Positions 1 through 9,923 of a DNA stretch of 64,000 bases are shown piece after piece. This DNA comes from Lagopus muta. Taxonomy: Eukaryota > Chordata > Aves > Galliformes > Phasianidae. The stretch is taken from assembly GCF_023343835.1 (NCBI RefSeq), contig NC_064444.1, positions 12,327,719 to 12,391,718 on the forward strand. Direction: 5' to 3'. The position numbers and the translations under genes are program-made. Every line of letters starts with the position of its first letter. The first letter of the stretch is position 1. The notes beneath the pieces are model-generated. The model did not search any database. It saw only the letters and a list, made by a program, of their open reading frames with translations, and was not told where the DNA came from.

Positions 1-1094
1 AGCAGTTCCCATACGCTCCTTTGTTTGCTTATATATGCTCTTTTATTTCACAAAAGAAGATGGAATCAATCAGTAAAAATGATTTTTTAAAGTAAAGAAT
101 GTTGTGGCCTACAGCATCGCTCTCTTTGTCATTGCGCTTGAGTCAATTAATTTGTCACAAGGAGTGACAGCTGAGAAACAGTCTTTCAGGATTTCAGGTT
201 TCTGCTCCAAATAGATTTTAATCATCAGTGTTTCTTCCCTTCCTGAGGAGGACTTTTTATTTGCTAGTACAGGAATTTTAACTTAGTTTATAAGAGCAAT
301 CTCCAAATAACAGTAGTTGAATATTATTTATTTTTATCATAAAATATGCATACATTTACCTAAGTAGAATGCTATGGTAACAGATTTGTCCTTATTATAT
401 TCCCTGTTGATGGCCATTCTGTGTTATGTGCTTCTAGTGCTCTGTAGCTATAGAGGAATGTCATGTTTTTTGTTTGTTTGTTTTTGTTTGTTGCATGGAG
501 CATGATTTACAGCTGTTTATTTTCAAGTTTTTAACCAAACTTGTCTTAATTAAGTCCTTTTTAATGATGATCCTTATTGTATGAGGAAAAATGGTGATAC
601 TGTGTGTTTCACTGACAATAAATAGAAAGATTTTTTGGAGGGTGTGTGCAGTTAAACAATCCAGTACAGCAACATAATAGTTTCTTATTATGAAGGCTGT
701 AGCTTTTAGAATGCTCACAGAAATAACAAAACAAAGTTCAGAATTAAGTTCCTGGCTTTATGTGCCAGCTGTGGAGCTGGGATATCAGAAATGAAAGAAT
801 ATCTAAGCCTGCTGTACAGTCTTGATGATATGCCTGATTCTGAAGCCATAGCAGCAGACTTGCACTTAAGTTTTATTTTGGACAGACATTCTCCATATTT
901 TCTTTGGTCTTTATTAAATTTTGTTATTTAATATTATCCAACTAACAGTATTAACAATTGGCAGGTATTGACATTGAATTATTTTTGTACTGTAGAAAGC
1001 AGAATTCATGAAGTTTAGTTTCTAAATTGCTTCTGTGGTGCTTTTATTCCTTTCAGAATAACCGTTCTTCTGAACTGTTTTCAATATACCGTAG
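1..1094 (+). other. PHKB: PHKB intron (3' part)
   Basis: This is AT-rich intronic sequence leading to the acceptor ending at 1094 (ATACCGTAG). No exon-like open frame with family similarity was found. A short T/G-rich repeat (TTTG/TTTTG) lies near 466-492. The upstream exons of the gene are outside the window. Confidence 0.75.
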
Positions 1095-1297
1095 GTGACA
1101 CTTGGAGCTTTTGGCCATGAGGAAGAAGTTATTTCTAATCCCTTATCCCCAGCAGTCATTAAGAACATAATCTATGAAAAATGTCAGTTACAAGATGAAA
1201 GAGAAGCTGTAGTTCAGCAGGAACTTGTCATACATATCGGCTGGATCATCTCAAATTCACCAGAGCTTTTCAGTGGCATGCTGAAGATACGGATTGG
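1095..1297 (+). CDS. PHKB: PHKB exon a (fragment residues 1-67 plus split Gly)
   Basis: The acceptor is TACCGTAG before GTGACACTTGG and the donor is ATTGG|GTCAGT. The reading begins [19 protein letters not shown] and ends [11 protein letters not shown], with the last Gly codon split GG|A into the next exon. The exon has 203 nt: 67 codons plus two bases. Reading through the donor would run on to a stop after 1390, which confirms the splice. It opens with GTG as an internal Val codon, not as a start. Confidence 0.93.
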
Positions 1298-4200
1298 GTC
1301 AGTACAGTATCTACTGCACTTACTGCTAACATGGCAAGTAAACATATGTGCTTCGACACAGATTGTTGCTACACTGAAAAAAAGATTTATATGAGATGAT
1401 GCAGCAAAATTTGTATGCTTCAGCTTTACATTTCTAAGAAGCCTGCTTTGAATTAGTGTGCCAGAACTGAATTCACAAAAAACTGCTCTCAAATTTGCCA
1501 GTGAACAGTGTAAAGTGGAGGAGTGGCAGTCTTTGTAATACCTCATTTGAAGCTTTCCTATAAGCTAATACAGTAAACTGTGGTATTTTTAAATGCTTGA
1601 TAATGATCAGGTTAGGGCTTCAAAACCATAAATACTGTAGTGGGGTTTCTGGTTGGCGAAGGGGCTCCACGAATTGTACTCTCACTGGGTCACCGAGTCC
1701 TGCTAGCATCCAAAAGCCAGAACATTCTTCCTGACTTACCTAACAGCCTTGAGGCAGTGAAGCCTTTCTCTCACAGCTTCTGGCTCACTAAAGCAAGTAC
1801 CTACGTGTGTTTCTAATAAGTGCTGAGCACGTAATATAGTGAGCTTGTAATACAGTTTTGACTAAATCAATCTTAAGAGTCCAGTAACCACGAGAAACAA
1901 ATCCCTTGGTACCTTGGTTTCAAGGTACTTAAAATATTTGTTGCGGGACTACAGTCTACCTAAAAAGAAAGCTTGTTCTTCTCTAGCACTGACTGTAATA
2001 GGAACTTAAGGTAACAAAAGTTTTCTGTTGTTCAAATGCACATACCAGTAAAGAATTTCCTAGAACATTCTGAGGCACCTAGATGGTGTATCTGATGGCT
2101 GGCAGAAAGAAGACATTGTTCAAGAGCAGTTCTCTACACAAAAACACTTAATGTGTAACGATTGAGCCTCTAATGTGATGCTATCCTTACTACGGATAGG
2201 CAAAATACTTACTGACTGCTTACCAAGGTAAACTATACAGAGCTTAGGAACTCCAAACCTGGTTGAAGTGGGAAAGATCATTTACAGCCTGGATTTTTCT
2301 ATTTAATTCTTTGATAGTGTGGCCTACAAATAGCTTAAGGTTGAATGTTATCATATTCTGTGATATCTGTATTTGCACTGCTATCTACAGTAACTGTTTT
2401 GTTCACAGTTAGGAACAGACATGCATTTGAATAAGCACTTCTTTGAAGACAGCAGGTCCTAGTGACTGAGATTTACAGAATTATTGAAATTGTTTTAAGA
2501 TTAGAATTTACCATACTTTTGATAGGGAAAACGTAGCATTTCAGCACTGAAGTTGTATACTCGCATCTTATTTTCTAGTATATAAGATTCCTGATTCTAA
2601 TTTAGTATTACTTTTGGGTCATTATGAAACTGAAAACTGAATCACTTTTTTTTACATTTAAGTATATCTGTTCTTTTGCACTTAAATACTCTTCTGTAGC
2701 CTTTACAAATCCACGTTAATCTTCTTCCCCTTTCTCATCAGCTGCAGCTTATCCTTTTTACAGTTTTTTTTTTTCCTTCTAAGGTTAATTCTGGAGATTC
2801 AATTTTTTTTTTATTCCAGTGTTATCACCCACTTCAGTGAGCAAAATTTAACCTTCTCACAGAAGGAACATTCCAGTTTGATAATGATTTGATTTAGAGT
2901 CTTGTTATTGATTTGTTTTCAGTGTTTCATGTTGAAATATATCAAGTTCCTGACAGTCCTATTACTGTAAAACCTTCTAATCAACTGACTTCTACCCACC
3001 CTTATTTGAGAAGAGTTCAGTAAGAGGCCCACTTTTCACACTGCTGTGTCACATAGGCCACTGCAAACAGAAGAGTGCAGTGAACAACTTGCACAAAGAT
3101 ACAGTTGAACTGACAGTAAAAAATGAATCAGTTCAAAGCGGTTTTGCTTTTAATCTTAGTAACAAGAGCAAGATGCTTATTCACACAGTAAAGTAAATAA
3201 AACGTATGTTCTGGATAATCTAGCATGCCCGTGAAGCCTCATATTATGCTGTACCTTGTATCTTCAATGAATAGTCTTAGAAACTACAGATGTAAAGCAA
3301 GATTGCATTAGTTGGCCTGACATCTCAGAAGCCAATGAAACTAGTAAGAATCCTTCAGTCCAAAAGACCATGACCTGACTTAGAGAAACAATTATTTCCT
3401 TTCTAGGCAAAGTAATAAAATGCCTGCCAAATGTGGCTATACTGTGACAAGGTAAACCTTTTAGGAATATTTCACATTTTCTCTGATGGAGAGTAAACAG
3501 CTCTTTGACATATCCTAGACTTGATGAGGTGTTAGATGATGGACTACTTGAAGAAAAACTAGATATGTTTCTCTTCTCTTTTGATTGTAATAGCTACTTG
3601 AACTGAAACAGTGTGAAGGGTAAGTGAATGAGGTCCACATTCAGTTATCCTGTTTCATAAATATTGTCTTTTATATTGTATTAGGATCTGCAGCATTATT
3701 TTTATTTGTAGAATTAAAATCATCTTTTTCCCTTTAATAATTTGCCAACTCCTGCCTTCCTAGTCCCTAGGGCTGAAAAGTCTTCACAATTTTCATGTTT
3801 TTATTTAATCAAATCTTTTTTTAAAAAGGAAATAGCAAAAGAATGAAGTGTGATGGACAGGAAAAAGGAATTTCAAAGGCTAGAGCTATTAAGAAGCCTT
3901 GAAATCTTTTTAAATGTAAAATTATTGAGCTTTTTCTTAAAAGCACCAGCAAAACACACATACTGTCAGGAGCATGCTTCTCAGTAGGCATTGCAACATC
4001 AAAAGTTAAGTAAATTTTTGTCTTTATGTATGTGGTGAAATCGTTTCAGAAGTATGCCTCACAACCCATTTGTAAAAATTATTCGTTTTTGCTTTCAATT
4101 TATATCATACTGCAAACAAATGAACAATTCCACATCACAGTACAAACAGCAGTGTGTGTTTGATGCTATTTTAATGTCCTTGTGAAATAATAATAGCGGG

Positions 4201-7200
4201 ATCACTTGGGATTTTCTTGAGGTATTCTACCAGACTAAATTTTCCTCCTTTGAAACATCACATTTAATTAAGGAATGCTTTCCTCCCTTCACTTCAGATG
4301 GATTATCCATGCCATGAAGTATGAACTGAAATTCCGTGCAGGGGATATGCCAGCCAAGGACTTGTACCAGATGTCCCCTAGTGAAGTGAAGCAGCTTTTG
4401 TTGGATATTCTTCAGCCACAGCAGCAAGGGAGGTAATGAGATGTGTGGATTTGTGGCACCTGTTCTCATTCATACTAAACTGCTCAAGTAATTTGCGTTT
4501 CTGAAATACCTGCCCATTTAAGAGGCATACTAAAGTATGGACGTTCAGTAGTGATTTATTTAGAGAGGTAGCAAAGATGCACCTTTTCATTTTCTCAGCT
4601 GTAACCAAGTTCTACAATTGCTCCTTTCATATTACAGCTTCCTTTTTCACCTCTATCCTTTTGGAAGCCTTACCTACTAGTAATTATGTATACACTGTGG
4701 TAGTACTGTGAAGCATTATATTCCTTGATGCCCTCGTTAAGGGACAGGAGCCAAAATTACTCAATACCACCTACTTAAGTAACTTGTAAGAATAGCATGT
4801 ATGCTGTTCAGTGCCCTTTTTTCTAGCTTCTTGCATTATGTTTTTTTTTTTCTACAGTGCTTAAGAGGTTCTGCTTCCTGAAACTTGTGATCTTTTCTCC
4901 AAGCTCTAACTTGTTCCCCATCCAAGTGCATTAGTGTGCAAGAAAACAAGCTATAATTACAATACTTCCACTTAGCAGTATTAGTAAGGCTACAGTCAGA
5001 AGTCCTCCCATAGACTTAAATTTCTAGTTTTTGACATATAATAACACTAACTTTTGCAGTTCTTCACTAAGTGGATTTTATTCCCTCTTTAGAGCACAAC
5101 TTTTCAAGAAGCACAACGTGCGCTGCATGTGCATCATGAGGAGGCATTAGCTATCACTGCTTATGTTATGGTTTACACCACAGAATACGTCCTCATTCTG
5201 AACGAGAAGCTTTTATTACCTGCAGTTAATGATTTCCTTTGTCCACAGAGGCTGGCTTAACCGACGGCAAATCGATGGTTCTCTCAATCGAACTCCTGCT
5301 GGGTTCTATGACAGGGTGTGGCAAATCTTGGAGAGAACTCCAAATGGTTTAATAGTAGCAGGGAGTTTTTTACCACAGGTAAAGCATGTTGAGGTGTTCA
5401 ATTATTTCTGCTCTACCTTACTATTAATGGAGAACTATTTTATTGCTAATATTTAATTGTATGTTGCCATACATAGTACACTTCACTGGGTAAAATACAA
5501 TTAGAGTAGAATGGAAGTCAGTTACTTTAAAATACATCTGTAGGATCATAAGACTAAAAACCCTTTCCAGAGCTGTGCTGCCATGGACTCTAAAATATGC
5601 TTCCTTTTTGATGGCTGTGTATTATTAATTCAACAAGCAAACAGCCTATATTGGGGGGTTTGGAGGAGCGCTTTAATGCAGATGATCTTCATTCAATACA
5701 AATATTTGTTATTTTTCAGCAACCAACCTTATCAGATATGACGATGTACGAAATGAATTTTTCCCTCCTAGTTGAAGATATGCTGCAAAATATTGACCAG
5801 CCAGAATACAGGCAAATCATTGTAGAGGTCTGTGTCTTAATAACAAAAGAAACTTTGTGATGTGCATGAGTTTGTTACAAATTAAAAAAAAAATTAAATG
5901 CTCAAATATTCATAGAAATAGCATTTTAAATACAATTATTTATATTTCGGTGCTTTTTCCATGGATTGTTTTGTGATTTAAAAAGTTGCTGCCAGCATGC
6001 TCAGCATACACTAAGCCTGTGATGTTTTTCTTTCTTAGCAAATAGGGAAATAAATATTAATAATAATGCCAATCCATGTAGGTCAGAGGGAACAAAAGCT
6101 ATTGAGATATCTAATTCCATTAAGTCCTTAGTCCATACCTTTTCCCACCAAGTTCTCAGGTCTAGAAAAAAACTTGCTCTAAAACATCAGCTTTCACTAT
6201 GATAGATTTTTCTTCCCATACTGCTGAGGCTGCCTAGTAGGTTGCCCTTTGTTACTGACTCAACTTTCAGTCTCTCTGTGTGCCAGCAAAAGTCTCCTAT
6301 GTGAAGCAAAAGGCTTCTTTTAACTCCTTTTCTTACCAGTACACACACACAGAATCACAGAATCACCCGGGTTGGAAGGGACCCCAAGGATCATGTAGTT
6401 CCAACCCCCCTGCCTAGCAGGGCCACCAAACATACACATTCAGATCAGGTTGCCCAGGACCCCGTCCAACCTGGCCTTAAACACGTCCAAGGATGGGGCA
6501 TCCACAACCTCCCTGGGCAGCCCGTTCCAGGGCCTAACCACTCTCCTAGTAAAGAACTTCCCCCTAACATCCAACCTAAATCTTCCCTCCTTCAACTTAA
6601 AACCATTTCCCCTAGTCCTGCTGTTGTCAGCCCTTTTGAAGAGTTTACTCCCCTCCTGGGTGTAGGTTCCCTTCAGGTATTGATAGGCTGCAATGAGGTC
6701 ACCCCGCAGCCTTCTCTTCAGTACAGCTAATACTGGATAGTTTTTGGACAGATCATGAGCATATGTACCTTTGGTAACTGACACCTGTGCTGTCAGCTGT
6801 GTTCATTGTCAGTTCCCAAGTCTACATCTCTGGTGCCTGTGAGTTTTTTTGCGCAGTAAAATAATTTAAATCCATCTCAGTTCAGGTTAACAGCTGCTGG
6901 TCGTGGTGCTCGCTGGAATATGTCCACTTTTGGCTAAAAGATAACACAGTTATCAAACAAAAGATGGTTACTCTAGATTCTGCTGCCCACTTCTGCAAGT
7001 CACTCAGCATGTTCATCTTCCTATTTAAACCTTTGAGCTACAGGGAATGTAAATTCTCTTGAACTTACTACTTTTTACATCTGTTGGCTTTGCTTTTTAT
7101 GAATTTGCTTGTAGTGCAATTATACCATGTATGATTGTACATCAAATGCTAAGGTTCAATATGTGCTGCTTTTCATTTTTTTCTGCTGCTTGAGCCACTA

Positions 7201-9224
7201 TTATTTGTGGTTGCTTCCTGAAATGAATAATCTGGAAAATAACTTCCCTGCTTCCTGAAGTTAGATGTTGATGTCAGTCATTTATGTTTTGTCTTTAACT
7301 AGATGCCACCTGCAATAGTAATCTTTTATGAAAGCCTGCTTTTTCAATGATTTTTTCATCCATAATCAGTAATTCTTATTTGTGGGCTATTACTTGTGCT
7401 ACTATTAAGTTGCTTCCATCTTGAAACAAATGTGTTTGTTTACAATGCTTATAGAACCTGAACTTTAACAAATTAAATTTAAGTCTTTTTCTGCCTTATA
7501 GTTGCTGATGGTTATATCTGTTATTTTGGAGAGAAATCCAGAGCTAGAGTTCCAAGACAAAGTAGACTTGGACAAAGTGGTACAAGAAGCATTTCATGAC
7601 TTTCAGAAAGATCACAACAGGCCAAAGGGAGATGAACACCCAGTAAGTAAAACAATTTACTATTCTACCTCCAGTTAGCTGAAATTATTAATTCTGTGTA
7701 TGTGATAACGCACCATAAATTTGCCAAAAGCAGAGGTAAAACATGCACTTTGAGTTGCAAATTCAAATCCATGTGGTAAGAGGATCACAGCTCTGAAGTG
7801 GGTAAAGCTGAAACAGGATATTCATTACAAGAGGAAAGAGTTACCTGCAGGACAAAGCTAGAACAGAAAAGAGTTAAGAATAAGAGAAACTTGTAAAAAA
7901 TAAAAACCTAATGCTCAGCAAGCATGAACCTAGAATCTTATGTGCACAGATATGAAGAAAGGCAGTGACAAAAGAAATATTGATGGTATTAAAGGAGAAA
8001 CCTTAAAGGTTTTAAGCTCTAAGGACCTTTGAATATTCTCACTGCAAGTATTGATGCTTCAAAGCTCTGAAATCCTATAATAAAGACAGGTTGATTTGAC
8101 AGGTTGAAGAATGAAATGAGTGAAAGTAGTGGGAAAGCACCCCTGCTACTGGGGATGGCTGTACTTGCTCAGTCTGGCACTGTTATGCACAGTGTATTCA
8201 AAGGTGTCATCGACTGGAAAGTTCTACTGATTTGTAACACTGATATGCAAAAGCAGTTCCTATTGCTCAGTTACTCTCTTTAGGGATGAATTAGTTGAGG
8301 ATCATATCCTATTTTCTCTGAAGTTTTAAGATTCTGATTTTGTCTGAATGATGTTTTTCCATTACGCTGATTTGCAAACATGTTGAACGTTTTTCCATTT
8401 TAACATGTAGTGTCACAGGTGTTTACTCCAGTAATTTCAAACATACCCTAAAACTGTGGAAGGTCTAATATTTTCACCACAATCTCAGCTATTTAACAAA
8501 GTAATTGGGAAGTCACATTTCCTGAATTAGAAATGAACCTTTATTCTTAAATTATGTATTGGCTGTTTTAGTAAACAGCTGTTTTAACATCATTAACTGA
8601 TCCAAACAGGTGTTTATGGAAGCAGATCTATTTCCTATCTTATCTGATTGAATTCATGTGCTACCCCTGACCCTAATTTGCCTCTTAGATTTTACTTATT
8701 TTTCAATAAATCTAAAGCCTGTATCTCTGTGTACACCAAAGGACCTGGATCATAATGGTATTGTGGTAGCACACTGTTGCCACATAGTAATCATCTGTCT
8801 GCATGCTTTAAGAGAGTTCTGTCATCTATTATATTTTTAAAAACATGAGAAAGGCACTGTCTGTCCAGCACTGAAAAACTCAGTAAATAAATATATGCAG
8901 TATGTTTTATAAATCCCTCTCCACATGTTCAGATTGAATGTAAAAATAGTTTTCTGAAAATTGATTACAAGTATGCTATAGCTTCAGAGTGTGTAACTCA
9001 TTCGCATTTCTTGCGTATTCATATTCTAGCTGTTTCTTCTTTTCATAATCAGCATTTCACAGAAATGTCTTTTCCCTGTCCTGCAGGATGACATGACTGC
9101 ATTCTACAACACTCATCCAGTTGGAAAAAAGGGAACATGCAGCTACTTGAGTAAGGCTGTGATCAGTTTATTGCTAGAAGGAGATGTGAAAACAAGCAAT
9201 GATGATCCTTGTACTATTAGCTAA
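1095..9224 (+). CDS. PHKB: Phosphorylase b kinase regulatory subunit beta, C-terminal 284 residues (six exons)
   Basis: PHKB is the beta regulatory subunit of the cytosolic phosphorylase kinase complex (alpha, beta, gamma, delta)4, which phosphorylates and activates glycogen phosphorylase; alpha and beta restrain the gamma catalytic subunit. The six exons join to 855 nt including the stop, with matching phases at every junction. Diagnostic stretches are [96 protein letters not shown] and [16 protein letters not shown], as I recall them from vertebrate PHKB. These residues fall in the conserved C-terminal part of the alpha/beta family; the N-terminal GH15-like region must be encoded upstream. 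The protein ends in CTIS, a CaaX-type box; farnesylation of the alpha and beta subunits is reported for the rabbit muscle enzyme. PHKA is the paralogous alternative, but the sequence fits PHKB better. No frameshift or early stop is seen. Confidence 0.95.
1298..4297 (+). other. PHKB: PHKB intron, 3.0 kb
   Basis: GT at 1298 and AG at 4296-4297 (CCTTCACTTCAG) bound the intron. It is AT-rich with short T runs near 2647-2654 and 2766-2776. I see no exon, RNA gene or clear transposon in it. Confidence 0.85.
4298..4432 (+). CDS. PHKB: PHKB exon b (residues 69-112, split codons at both ends)
   Basis: The acceptor CTTCACTTCAG is followed by A|TGG ATT ATC; the A completes the Gly codon begun in the preceding exon. 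The exon encodes [19 protein letters not shown] and then [19 protein letters not shown], and ends AG|GTAATG with Arg split AG|A. It is 135 nt long and its phase matches both neighbours. A minus-strand frame across it is only a shadow. Confidence 0.94.
4433..5248 (+). other. PHKB: PHKB intron, 0.8 kb
   Basis: This intron runs from donor GTAATG to acceptor TTTGTCCACAG. It is AT-rich with a T run at about 4842-4852, and nothing else is recognisable. Confidence 0.85.
5249..5378 (+). CDS. PHKB: PHKB exon c (residues 113-156)
   Basis: The acceptor is TTTGTCCACAG and the donor is CCACAG|GTAAAG. The exon encodes [31 protein letters not shown] and [10 protein letters not shown]. It has 130 nt: one base finishing the split Arg codon and then 43 whole codons ending in CAG. 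This is among the best conserved blocks of the alpha/beta C-terminal region. Confidence 0.95.
5379..5719 (+). other. PHKB: PHKB intron, 341 bp
   Basis: A short intron bounded by CAG|GTAAAG and TTATTTTTCAG. Nothing else is seen in it. Confidence 0.87.
5720..5827 (+). CDS. PHKB: PHKB exon d (residues 157-192)
   Basis: The acceptor TTGTTATTTTTCAG precedes CAACCAACC. The exon encodes [20 protein letters not shown] and then [16 protein letters not shown], 36 whole codons, phase 0 at both ends. The donor GAG|GTCTGT is weaker than consensus at intron positions 3 and 4, but the splice is required, since the frame stops at 5858 in the intron. Confidence 0.94.
5828..7501 (+). other. PHKB: PHKB intron, 1.7 kb, carrying an antisense CR1
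   Basis: GT at 5828 and AG at 7500-7501 (CTGCCTTATAG) bound the intron. It contains an (AC)5 tract at 6341-6350 directly abutting the CR1 element annotated separately. The rest is AT-rich with no other feature seen. Confidence 0.85.
6351..6722 (-). mobile_element. CR1 LINE, 5'-truncated 3' end, antisense in PHKB intron
   Basis: The left edge carries two copies of an AGAATCAC unit, the reverse complement of the 3' octamer repeat of CR1, next to the typical GGTTGGAAGGGACC motif. On the minus strand the last part of the CR1 reverse-transcriptase ORF is still open, with recognisable [36 protein letters not shown] and [12 protein letters not shown] stretches and a stop near 6440. Similarity fades at about 6722, the usual 5' truncation. 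The lack of frameshifts suggests a comparatively recent insertion. The right boundary is approximate. Confidence 0.9.
7502..7642 (+). CDS. PHKB: PHKB exon e (residues 193-239)
   Basis: The acceptor TTCTGCCTTATAG precedes TTGCTGATGG and the donor is CCA|GTAAGT. It encodes 47 whole codons: [20 protein letters not shown], then [19 protein letters not shown] and RPKGDEHP. The charged tail after FQKD appears less conserved than the rest. The exon has no ATG-initiated frame long enough to stand out on its own; junction phase and similarity identify it. Confidence 0.94.
7643..9086 (+). other. PHKB: PHKB last intron, 1.4 kb
   Basis: This intron runs from donor GTAAGT to acceptor TTTTCCCTGTCCTGCAG. 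No repeats or other features are recognised. A 60-codon open frame at 8658-8840 has no similarity I recognise. Confidence 0.85.
9087..9224 (+). CDS. PHKB: PHKB terminal coding exon (residues 240-284, stop)
   Basis: The acceptor CCTGTCCTGCAG precedes GATGACATGACTGC. It encodes [20 protein letters not shown], then [15 protein letters not shown] and [10 protein letters not shown], and the TAA stop is at 9222-9224. The final four residues, CTIS, fit a CaaX prenylation box, with Ser at the last position favouring farnesyl. The 3' UTR follows without another intron being needed. Confidence 0.95.
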   Translation, partial: DDMTAFYNTHPVGKKGTCSYLSKAVISLLLEGDVKTSNDDPCTIS

Positions 9225-9850
9225 AGCTTCAAGCACGACGTAGTAATTGTTGCTTTATTCACTGTTAAACGTTTTCAGGCATGCATTAAAGTACTGTTTT
9301 GAATAGTAACCCTGGTTAGTAACACAGATACATCCTGTCCTTTGCTGAAAGAAGTGCCATTAGAGACACAAAGTGCTCCTTATTTTTCATTTCTCAACTA
9401 TGCAGCATGAAAGCACACTCAAAGCACATAATATTTGGCTAAGTTGAAAGGCATTGTACCTGTGATCTTAAATTGTGCATTTACCATATCTGGTATCTTT
9501 GAGAAATATAATGCAAGATTCTGCTTTTATACCTCTATTTATAATTACAAAGAAGTTTATTGTAAATTCTGAATGCAATTCACAAAATAATGTAATTAAT
9601 CAAGGCATAACAAACTGCAACAATATAATACCATGATTTACTGTTTTTTCCTGATTCTACACACAAAATGGAGGTAAATAAATTACAAATAATTTATATT
9701 TTTGGATAAAAATTATCTTTTCCATTCACAATTCACACTTTGTTGTTTGGATTTTAATTTTCAACTTGATTACTTGATACACAAGTTTCACTGCATCTGA
9801 ATAACTCTTTTTTAATCTCCGGCAATAAACACAACTACTTTCCTAATTGT
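9225..9850 (+). other. PHKB: PHKB 3' UTR (end approximate)
   Basis: An AT-rich stretch follows the stop. Possible polyadenylation signals AATAAA occur at 9677-9682, 9824-9829 and 10005-10010. The one at 9824 is followed within about 100 bases by a TTGTTTTG stretch and a 19-T run at 9905-9923, so I favour cleavage shortly after 9830. The true end could lie at any of the three. Confidence 0.55.
9824..9829 (+). terminator. PHKB: Candidate PHKB polyadenylation signal AATAAA
   Basis: A perfect AATAAA hexamer lies 600 bases after the stop, with T/G-rich sequence downstream. Alternatives at 9677 and 10005 are equally perfect, so the choice is by context only. Confidence 0.4.
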
Positions 9851-9904
9851 TTAATATCTGCATAAAGGGAAACACATGATAGTAAGAGAACATTGTTTTG
9901 TAGC

Positions 9905-9923
9905 TTTTTTTTTTTTTTTTTTT
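9905..9923. repeat. T19 run
   Basis: A homopolymer of 19 T just beyond the likely PHKB cleavage site. It could be part of the downstream polyadenylation region. Confidence 0.9.
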
